Below, piece after piece: positions 1-4,675 of a stretch of 6,176 bases of DNA. The position numbers were made by a program, and so were the translations under genes. Source of the DNA: Actinomycetales bacterium. Lineage in GTDB: Bacteria; Actinomycetota; Actinomycetes; Mycobacteriales; Mycobacteriaceae. Within the stretch, counting starts at the first letter, position 1, and every line of letters begins with the position of its first letter. The stretch lies in contig DUOR01000182.1 in the NCBI GenBank assembly GCA_012838715.1, forward strand, positions 1 through 6,176, written 5' to 3'. Below the pieces are notes generated by a model. That model did no database searches. It saw nothing but the letters and a program-made list of their open reading frames with translations, and was not told the DNA's origin.

Positions 1-45
1 CACGGCCCGGATTGACCGCCTGATCGGCGTTCGATCCGGGCCGTG
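1..45. repeat. 12-bp inverted repeat upstream of cobH
   Basis: Positions 1-12 (cacggcccggat) are the exact reverse complement of 34-45, with a 21-nt loop. The loop contains a second small stem, cgcc (17-20) with ggcg (26-29). The structure ends 16 nt before the cobH ATG. No T-tract follows, so it is not a classical intrinsic terminator. It may be a terminator-like or mRNA-stabilising hairpin between an upstream gene and cobH. Two frames entering from the left edge stop early, at 13-15 and at 21-23. Either could be the end of an upstream gene (cobG would fit by analogy with mycobacteria), but too little is visible to call one. Confidence 0.55.
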
Positions 46-61
46 GCTTAACCTGAGACGC

Positions 62-715
62 ATGTCAGGCTTCGACTACATCACCGATGGCTCAGCCATT
101 TATCGCAAGTCCTTCTCTATCATCCGGGAGGAGTCCGACCTCGGCCGCTTCAGCCCGGACGAGGAGATCGTCGCCGTGCGCATGATTCATGCGGCCGGCC
201 AGACCGATCTGGCCGGGGACATCGTGTTCTCCCCCGGCGCCGTCGCCGCCGCCCGCGCCGCGCTGGAGGCGGGCAAGCCGATTTTCACCGACGTCACGAT
301 GATCAAGTCCGGCATCACCCGCCGCCGCCTCCCCGCCGACAACGAGGTCCTGTGCCTGCTCAACGACGAGCGCACCCCCGGCCTCGCCGCCGAACTGGGC
401 ACCACCCGCACCGCCGCGGCCGTCGACCTGTGGGGCGATGACCTGGAGGGAGCGGTCGTGGCCATCGGCAACGCGCCGACCGCCCTGTTCCACCTGCTCG
501 ACCGCCTGCGCGAAGGCAAGCTGCCGATGCCGGCCGCGGTGCTCGCGCTGCCCGTCGGATTCGTCGGCGCCGCCGAGTCGAAGCAGGCGACCATCGACGT
601 CGCCGCCGACCTCCCGGGCCTGGAATACATCACCGTCACCGGCCGCCGCGGCGGTTCCGCCATCACCTGCGCGGCCCTGAACGCGCTGGCCACGAAGCAG
701 GAGATTCTCCCGTGA
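62..715 (+). CDS. cobH: Precorrin-8X methylmutase CobH
   Basis: This cytoplasmic enzyme moves the methyl group from C11 to C12 of precorrin-8X, giving hydrogenobyrinate, the last step of corrin-ring formation in the aerobic pathway. The 217-residue protein has the usual CobH length and a typical N-terminus (YITDGSAIYRKSF, 6-18). The RMIHAAGQTD segment (40-49) carries His43, the position of the catalytic histidine in characterised CobH. FTDVTMIKSGI (75-85), AIGNAPTALF (135-144) and LPVGFVGAAESK (163-174) are also family signatures. ATG at 62 is the only plausible start, because the in-frame sequence to the left edge has no ATG, GTG or TTG. The Shine-Dalgarno upstream (gag near 54-56) is weak, so translation may depend on coupling to an upstream gene. 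The stop overlaps the start of cobIJ by 4 nt. Confidence 0.96.
   Translation: MSGFDYITDGSAIYRKSFSIIREESDLGRFSPDEEIVAVRMIHAAGQTDLAGDIVFSPGAVAAARAALEAGKPIFTDVTMIKSGITRRRLPADNEVLCLLNDERTPGLAAELGTTRTAAAVDLWGDDLEGAVVAIGNAPTALFHLLDRLREGKLPMPAAVLALPVGFVGAAESKQATIDVAADLPGLEYITVTGRRGGSAITCAALNALATKQEILP
699..703 (+). promoter_or_regulatory. Ribosome binding site for cobIJ
   Basis: The sequence aggag lies inside the last codons of cobH, 8 nt before the GTG at 712. It supports the GTG start and the GTGA stop/start overlap with cobH, so translation of the two genes is probably coupled. Confidence 0.75.
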
Positions 716-2427
716 GCGGCACCTCTGTGACGGGCGCGACCGGTGCGACCGGTGCGGCCGGCGTGACCGCCGCGACCGGCGTCCAGCCCGGCCACCTTTA
801 CGGCGTCGGCCTCGGCCCCGGCGATCCGGGCCTGATCACCCGCCGCGGCGCGGAGATCATCCTCGGCGCGGACGTCGTCGCCTTCCACGCCGGCACCCAC
901 GGCCGCTCCACCGCGCGCCGGATCGCGTCGGACCTGCTCACCGAGCGTGCCGACGCCGGCCGCCCCGCCATCGAGGAACTCCTCGTCTACCCCGTGACGG
1001 TCGGCGGCGGCGACGATTACGCCGAACGAATGGCCGGTTTCTACGCCGAGGCCACCGCCCGTCTGGCGGATCACCTGCGCGCCGGCCGCTCGGTCGCCGT
1101 GCTGTCGCTCGGCGACCCGATGCTCTACAGCTCGTACCAGCACTTGCACCGCGCGTTGGACGGGGATTTCCCCGCGCACGTCGTGCCCGGCGTGCCCAGT
1201 GTGACGGCTGCCGCGGCGGAGCTGGAGCACCCGCTCGCCGAGGCGACCGACATCCTCACCATTCTCCCCGCCACCGCCGATCGCGGGCGCCTCGTGGCCG
1301 CCGCGCAGGCGGCGGACTGCCTGGTGGTGATGAAGCTCGGCGGCCACGTCGACGAGGTCCGTTCCGTTCTCCATGAAGCCGGGAAACTTGACCGTGCGCA
1401 TGTCGTCGTCCGCGCGACCATGGACGGCGGGTGGACCGCTCCCCTCGCGGACGTCGATGCCGCCGACGTGCCCTATTTCGCGGTCGCCGTCGTCGGCGCC
1501 GAGCTCGAGGGCGCGGCAGCACACGCGGTGGCGGGCGTGACGGCGTCGGCAAGCGAAGGTGCAATGACCGGCGCATCGGGTGACCCGGCGACCGGCGAAG
1601 TCGTGGTCGTCGGGCTCGGGCCGGGCCCCGAAAAGTGGCTCACGCCCGAAGCCGCCGGCGAAATCGCCGCCGCCACCGACATCGTCGGCTACTCCACCTA
1701 CGTCAACCGCGTGCCCGAACGCCCCGGCCAGCGCCGCCACCTCTCGGACAACCGCGTCGAAGCCGAACGCGCCGCCATGGCCCTCGACCTCGCGCGCGGC
1801 GGCGGCCGCGTGGCCGTGGTCAGCTCCGGCGACCCCGGAGTTTTCGCGATGGCCGCGGCCGTCCTCGAAACCGCCGACGACGACGAATGGCGCGACGTCC
1901 CCGTCCGCATCGTCCCCGGCATGACCGCGGCCCAGGCGGTCGCATCGCGGGTCGGCGCCCCGCTCGGCCACGACTTCGCGATGATTTCGCTGTCCGACCG
2001 GCTGAAGCCGTGGGACGTCGTCGAAAAGCGCCTGCGAGCCGTGCTCGGCGCCGACATGGCGTTCGCCGTGTACAACCCGGCGTCGAAGACTCGGCGCGCG
2101 CAGGTCGTGGCGCTGCGCGACATCGTCGCCGAACACCGCGGGCCGGACACCCCGGTCATCGTGGCGCGCGCCGTCGGCGCCCCCGAGGAGAAGGTCACCG
2201 TCACGACCGTCGCCGACCTCGACCCCGAGGTCGTGGACATGCGCACCATGCTCATCGTCGGCGCATCGAGCACTCGCGCCTACGACGGCGTCGACGGGCC
2301 TCGCGTGTTCACCGCCCGGCATTACGGCGGCGGCGGATTCGCCGGCACCGGCGCCCTGGGCGGGGACGGCCTGAGCGGTGACGGCGCCCTGGGCGGTGAC
2401 GGCGCCCTCGTCGGAGACCGGGCCTAA
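712..2427 (+). CDS. cobIJ: Fused CobI-CobJ: precorrin-2 C20- and precorrin-3B C17-methyltransferase
   Basis: This bifunctional SAM-dependent enzyme makes precorrin-3A from precorrin-2 (CobI half) and methylates C17 with ring contraction of precorrin-3B to precorrin-4 (CobJ half). The CobI half spans about 27-267, with VGLGPGDP (32-39), LSLGDPMLYSS (131-141), VVPGVPS (157-163) and KLGG (208-211). A Gly/Ala/Ser linker of about 28 residues follows (268-295). The CobJ half spans about 296-538, with VVGLGPGPEKWLTPEA (299-314), GYSTYV (326-331), SSGDPGVFAMA (371-381), IVPGMTAAQA (400-409), YNPASKTR (454-461) and VFTARHY (532-538). CobJ homologues normally end near that last motif. At 571 residues it is longer than the mycobacterial fusion (about 500). 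The excess is a tripeptide-repeat N-terminus (6-23) and a Gly/Asp-rich hexapeptide-repeat tail (547-569). The GTG start has a good Shine-Dalgarno and overlaps the cobH stop. Given the fusion, mycobacterial annotation often calls it simply cobI or cobJ. Confidence 0.95.
   Translation: MSGTSVTGATGATGAAGVTAATGVQPGHLYGVGLGPGDPGLITRRGAEIILGADVVAFHAGTHGRSTARRIASDLLTERADAGRPAIEELLVYPVTVGGGDDYAERMAGFYAEATARLADHLRAGRSVAVLSLGDPMLYSSYQHLHRALDGDFPAHVVPGVPSVTAAAAELEHPLAEATDILTILPATADRGRLVAAAQAADCLVVMKLGGHVDEVRSVLHEAGKLDRAHVVVRATMDGGWTAPLADVDAADVPYFAVAVVGAELEGAAAHAVAGVTASASEGAMTGASGDPATGEVVVVGLGPGPEKWLTPEAAGEIAAATDIVGYSTYVNRVPERPGQRRHLSDNRVEAERAAMALDLARGGGRVAVVSSGDPGVFAMAAAVLETADDDEWRDVPVRIVPGMTAAQAVASRVGAPLGHDFAMISLSDRLKPWDVVEKRLRAVLGADMAFAVYNPASKTRRAQVVALRDIVAEHRGPDTPVIVARAVGAPEEKVTVTTVADLDPEVVDMRTMLIVGASSTRAYDGVDGPRVFTARHYGGGGFAGTGALGGDGLSGDGALGGDGALVGDRA
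727..780 (+). repeat. Six tandem 9-bp units in the cobIJ 5' end
   Basis: The units are gtgacgggc, gcgaccggt, gcgaccggt, gcggccggc, gtgaccgcc and gcgaccggc. They are in frame and encode VTG-ATG-ATG-AAG-VTA-ATG (residues 6-23), directly before the first conserved CobI strand (HLYGVGLGPG). The peptide is probably a disordered N-terminal extension. Units 2 and 3 are identical, which suggests recent slippage. Confidence 0.85.
2350..2418 (+). repeat. Four tandem ~18-bp units in the cobIJ 3' end
   Basis: The units are 2350-2367, 2368-2382 (3 bp shorter), 2383-2400 and 2401-2418. They encode GALGGD, GLSGD, GALGGD and GALVGD, followed by Arg-Ala-stop. This tail lies beyond the end of the conserved CobJ domain and is probably disordered. 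The unit ggcgccctgggcgg is identical at 2350-2363 and 2383-2396. Confidence 0.85.
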
Positions 2428-2439
2428 GCCGCGGGGCTT
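2426..2439 (+). terminator. Small hairpin at the cobIJ stop codon
   Basis: aagcc (2426-2430) pairs with ggctt (2435-2439) around a gcgg tetraloop, overlapping the TAA stop. The stem is only 5 bp and no real U-tract follows, so any terminator role is speculative. Confidence 0.2.
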
Positions 2440-2483
2440 CGTAGGAGGCCGGGTCCACGGCGTCGTGGCCCGAATCCGGGGAT

Positions 2484-2660
2484 CCGGGAGGTTGCTGCGT
2501 CCACTTTCCGGCTACCTTCTCCTCTTCCGTCCTTCGGGGAGGTCTGCGCGGCCACTTCCGGCCACTTCCGTCCCTTCCGGGAGGCTCCGTGTCCACTTCC
2601 GTCCGGCCACTACCGTCCTTCCGGGAGGCTGCGCAGCCCCTTCCGGCCTCCCGGGAAGCC
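2484..2660. repeat. Degenerate direct repeats of about 40 bp
   Basis: The fuller copies start at 2525, 2566 and 2611, at spacings of 41 and 45 bp. Each reads roughly ttccgtccttccgggaggct, then a variable part, then ccacttccgg. Partial copies flank them at 2484-2511 and 2641-2660. The third copy contains a perfect 12-bp palindrome, ggctgcgcagcc (2627-2638). In addition, gggaggc (2623-2629) can pair with gcctccc (2646-2652). No coding potential was recognised, and no function is assigned. Confidence 0.7.
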
Positions 2661-2698
2661 TAAATCTGTCGGCCGGGCGGCTTTGCGAGCGGTGCTCG

Positions 2699-2751
2699 CC
2701 AAGTTCGCGGTCATATCCGTTTCCTGGAAAACGGTTGAACCGCGAACTTGG
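2699..2751. repeat. 13-bp inverted repeat (hairpin 1)
   Basis: ccaagttcgcggt (2699-2711) is the exact reverse complement of 2739-2751. The 27-nt loop holds a nested 6-bp stem, ccgttt (2717-2722) with aaacgg (2729-2734). No T-tract flanks it on either strand. It could act as a bidirectional terminator, a 3'-end stabiliser, or a REP-like dispersed element. Confidence 0.75.
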
Positions 2752-2775
2752 TGGATTTCGGAGAATTTCCACCAA
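2748..2775. repeat. 8-bp inverted repeat joining the two larger hairpins
   Basis: ttggtgga (2748-2755) pairs with tccaccaa (2768-2775). Its left arm shares four bases with the right arm of the preceding hairpin, so the two cannot be fully formed together. Confidence 0.6.
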
Positions 2776-2776
2776 C

Positions 2777-2819
2777 TTCGCGGTTATTCGTGTTCGGGGT
2801 TTTGAGGAATAACCGCGAA
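2777..2819. repeat. 13-bp inverted repeat (hairpin 2)
   Basis: ttcgcggttattc (2777-2789) is the exact reverse complement of 2807-2819, with a 17-nt loop. The arms share ttcgcggt/accgcgaa with hairpin 1, so the two hairpins look like diverged copies of one element, and their arms could also pair with each other. Confidence 0.75.
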
Positions 2820-2821
2820 AT

Positions 2822-2848
2822 GCGGACGCTTTCGCAGCGAATGTCCGC
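2822..2848. repeat. Small hairpin 3
   Basis: gcggac (2822-2827) pairs with gtccgc (2843-2848). An inner alternative stem is cgct (2827-2830) with agcg (2836-2839) around ttcgc. It follows hairpin 2 directly and again carries a ttcgc/gcgaa core. Confidence 0.5.
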
Positions 2849-2949
2849 GGAGAAGTTGCTTGAATCGGGCACGCTCATAACCCCACGTGAAGGCACTTTT
2901 CCCGGGGGCAATGGCGATATGGGCCTCGGGTGGGGCCGACGCCTGAACG

Positions 2950-2973
2950 CTCCCCTGCGGCCGTTCTGGGGAG
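2950..2973. repeat. 6-bp inverted repeat
   Basis: ctcccc (2950-2955) pairs with ggggag (2968-2973) around a 12-nt loop, with ttt at 2974-2976 on the plus strand. It is a weak terminator-like shape for transcripts from cobIJ, and could be chance in GC-rich DNA. Confidence 0.25.
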
Positions 2974-2998
2974 TTTCGCTGACGCCGACCTATGGGAG

Positions 2999-3042
2999 GC
3001 GAAAAGTAGCAGATCTGACAGTGCACGCCACGGGCTTTTCGC
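2999..3042. repeat. 8-bp inverted repeat gcgaaaag/cttttcgc
   Basis: gcgaaaag (2999-3006) and cttttcgc (3035-3042) are exact reverse complements separated by 28 nt. The spacer contains the palindromes agatct (3011-3016) and gtgcac (3021-3026). It could be a protein-binding site or a hairpin. The right arm runs into the start of the minisatellite. Confidence 0.5.
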
Positions 3043-3155
3043 ATACCGACGAAGCGACGCGCGGCGACCGGGCGCATGCCGACGGCGCGACGCGATGCGC
3101 GGCGACCGGGCGCTTGCCGACGGTGCGATGTGCGGTGACCGGGCGCGTGCCGACG
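3041..3155. repeat. GC-rich minisatellite, period 33/38 bp
   Basis: Four imperfect copies start at 3041, 3074, 3112 and 3145, marked by gcat, gcat, gctt and gcgt followed by (a)ccgacg. The shared core gcggcgaccgggcgc is exact at 3061-3075 and 3099-3113, and differs by one base at 3132-3146. The spacings are 33, 38 and 33 bp. The 5-bp difference breaks any long reading frame, which argues against coding. The array abuts the 3' end of cobK. Confidence 0.8.
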
Positions 3156-3160
3156 CGCCC
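3141..3160 (-). terminator. Hairpin just downstream of cobK
   Basis: gggcgcgt (3141-3148) and acgcgccc (3153-3160) form a perfect 8-bp stem with a 4-nt loop, four bases past the cobK stop on the minus strand. No U-tract follows on the minus strand. It may be a U-less terminator of the kind proposed for actinobacteria, or a 3'-end stabiliser. It is formed from the last unit of the minisatellite. Confidence 0.5.
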
Positions 3161-3164
3161 CCGA

Positions 3165-3914
3165 TTACCGCAGGTAACGGGCGCGGGTGACGGCGGTGAA
3201 CGCGTCGTCGACGCTGGTGGTCACCGTGGCGAACCCGGCGCCCGGCAGCTTCGGCCGGTCCACCATGATCACGGGCTTCTTCAGGTCGCGGGCCGCCTCG
3301 ATCTTCGCGTAGGTCAGGTCGCCGCCGGAGTTCTTGGTCACCAGGCAGTCGATGGCGTAGTCGCGCATCAGCTTCCGCTCCTCGGGGACCTTGAAGGGGC
3401 CGCGGGACAGCATGACCGTCCGGTTACGCGGCAGCGGACCGGTCGGCTGCTCGACGCAGCGGATGAGGTACCGGCCGTCCGGGTCGGCGGCGAAGGCCGA
3501 CAGCTGCTGGCGGCCGATGGTCAAAAAGGGTGCGGCGAAACGGGTTCGGGCAAGCTCGGCGGCCGCGGCCATGTCGGGGACGCGGAGCCATTCGTCGCCA
3601 CGCACCGGCTCCCACTGCGGCCGGTGCAGCGCCACCAGCGGCAACCCCGTGGCGCGCGCGGCCTCGGCGGCGGAGGTGCTGATCCGCTCCGCGAAGGGAT
3701 GCGTCGCGTCGATGATGACTTCGGTGGCGTCCTCCAGCAGCCAGCGGGCCAGGCCCGCGGGGCCGCCGAAACCGCCGATGCGCACCTGCCCCACCGGCAG
3801 CTTCGGCTCGCTGACCCGTCCGGCCAGCGAGGACGTGACGTGCCAGCCGGCGCCGACGAGCCGTTCGGCCAGGGCGCGGGCTTCCGCGGTGCCGCCGAGG
3901 ATCAGTGCACGCAC
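3165..3914 (-). CDS. cobK: Precorrin-6A reductase CobK
   Basis: This NADPH-dependent cytoplasmic enzyme reduces a double bond of the precorrin-6A macrocycle to give precorrin-6B, the substrate of CobL. The 249-residue protein matches the family length. Visible signatures are [13 protein letters not shown] (4-16), the N-terminal nucleotide-binding type glycine motif, then [13 protein letters not shown] (67-79), LTIGRQQL (131-138), VTKNSGG (192-198) and KPVIMVDRP (213-221). I place the start at the GTG at 3914, because the protein then begins VRALILGGT as in homologues and has aagga 7 nt upstream. The frame stays open further upstream, but that sequence translates to Arg/Pro-rich shadow of cobM. 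The gene overlaps the 3' end of cobM by 13 nt, so it is the last gene of a coupled cobL-cobM-cobK operon. Confidence 0.95.
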   Translation of the reverse strand: MRALILGGTAEARALAERLVGAGWHVTSSLAGRVSEPKLPVGQVRIGGFGGPAGLARWLLEDATEVIIDATHPFAERISTSAAEAARATGLPLVALHRPQWEPVRGDEWLRVPDMAAAAELARTRFAAPFLTIGRQQLSAFAADPDGRYLIRCVEQPTGPLPRNRTVMLSRGPFKVPEERKLMRDYAIDCLVTKNSGGDLTYAKIEAARDLKKPVIMVDRPKLPGAGFATVTTSVDDAFTAVTRARYLR

Positions 3915-4675
3915 GTCAGGGTCCTTCCCTCGTCGTCGCGGGGGCGGCCGTCGGAGTAGAGGTAGCTGTCGGGGAATCCTTCGGCGCCGAGGACGCGGCC
4001 GACGACGATGACCGCCGTGCGGGTGACGCCGGCGTCCTTCACCTGGCCGGCGATGTCGGCGAGCGTGCCGCGGAGGATGACTTCCTCGGGGCGGGACGCG
4101 AAGGCGACGACGGCGACGGGGCAGTCGGCGCCGTAGTTCGGGGTCAGTTCGCCGACGACGCGGTCGATGTCGTGCGCCGCGAGGTGGATGCACAGGGTGG
4201 CGCCGGTGCGGCCGAAGTTCTCCAGCGTCTCCCCCTCGGGCATTGCCGACGCGCGGCCGGACACGCGGGTGAGGATGACGGACTGGCCGACCGTCGGGAC
4301 CGTCAGCTCATGGCCCAACGCCGCCGCGGCCGCGGAGAACGACGCGACGCCCGGGACGATCTCGTAATCGATGCCCAGGGCGGTCAGGCGGCGGGCCTGC
4401 TCCGCCAGCGCCGACCACACGGAGGGGTCGCCGGACTGCAGCCGGGCGACGTCGTGGCCGTCGGCGTGCGCCTTCGCGATGACGTCGATGATGTCCTCGA
4501 GCGGCATCCGCGCCGTGTTGATGATCTCCGCGTCGTCCGGGCAGTTGGCCAGGACCTCGGGCGGCACGATGGAGCCGGCGTAGAGGCACACGCGGCATTC
4601 GCGGATGAGGCGGTCGGCGCGGAGCGTCAGCAGGTCGGCGGCGCCGGGTCCGGCTCCGATGAAGTACACGGTCAC
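3902..4675 (-). CDS. cobM: Precorrin-4 C11-methyltransferase CobM
   Basis: This SAM-dependent tetrapyrrole methyltransferase methylates precorrin-4 at C11 to give precorrin-5. The 257-residue protein has the normal length and all the expected motifs: [18 protein letters not shown] (3-20), [11 protein letters not shown] (32-42), [12 protein letters not shown] (79-90), [16 protein letters not shown] (106-121), [14 protein letters not shown] (124-137) and [10 protein letters not shown] (161-170). The GTG start at 4675 gives the typical [12 protein letters not shown]-terminus, lies 9 nt after aggga, and overlaps the cobL stop as GTGA. The longer open frame back to 4765 encodes low-complexity sequence inside cobL and is not used. 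The 3' end overlaps the start of cobK. Confidence 0.95.
   Translation of the reverse strand: MTVYFIGAGPGAADLLTLRADRLIRECRVCLYAGSIVPPEVLANCPDDAEIINTARMPLEDIIDVIAKAHADGHDVARLQSGDPSVWSALAEQARRLTALGIDYEIVPGVASFSAAAAALGHELTVPTVGQSVILTRVSGRASAMPEGETLENFGRTGATLCIHLAAHDIDRVVGELTPNYGADCPVAVVAFASRPEEVILRGTLADIAGQVKDAGVTRTAVIVVGRVLGAEGFPDSYLYSDGRPRDDEGRTLTCVH
3922..3926 (-). promoter_or_regulatory. Ribosome binding site for cobK
   Basis: aagga on the minus strand lies 7 nt before the GTG at 3914 and inside the cobM 3' end. It supports the chosen cobK start over upstream in-frame alternatives. Confidence 0.7.

Larger units (their letters stand above)
2428..3164. other. Convergent intergenic region, repeat- and hairpin-rich, no supported gene
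   Basis: This 737-bp spacer separates the 3' ends of cobIJ and cobK. Frames open across it lack any recognisable domain, and some run on antisense into cobK, so I call no gene. Its contents are separate degenerate direct repeats (2484-2660), a hairpin block at about 50% GC (2699-2848), short inverted repeats (2950-2973 and 2999-3042) and a minisatellite (3041-3155). In M. tuberculosis the same position between cobIJ and cobK holds Rv2067c, blaC and sigC (from memory). None of these is present here. Confidence 0.75.

Noticed and set aside
187..2322. A 711-codon open frame on the minus strand across cobH and cobIJ
   Set aside because: It is antisense to two well-supported genes, has a His/Arg/Gly/Ala-biased composition and no recognisable domain. 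Long antisense frames are expected in GC-rich DNA.
2378..2812. Small plus- and minus-strand frames over the ~40-bp repeats
   Set aside because: They are made of the repeat sequence itself, start inside cobIJ or the hairpins, and have no domain or ribosome binding site.
2880..2935. Possible cobalamin riboswitch
   Set aside because: A short minus-strand stretch (gcccccgggaaaagtg) loosely recalls parts of the B12 riboswitch core. The order of elements is wrong, the B12-box is absent, and the location is at the 3' ends of both operons.
2784..3077. A 97-codon minus-strand frame in the spacer with a CxxC
   Set aside because: A single CxxC is not evidence. The frame crosses the hairpin block and the 8-bp inverted repeat, and shows no family resemblance.
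3041..3160. CRISPR array
   Set aside because: The units are imperfect, and the parts between the conserved cores are also similar, so there are no unique spacers. This is a tandem minisatellite.
2748..3959. A 403-codon plus-strand open frame from the spacer into cobK
   Set aside because: More than half is antisense to cobK. The spacer part crosses hairpins and the minisatellite, with no recognisable domain and no convincing start signal.
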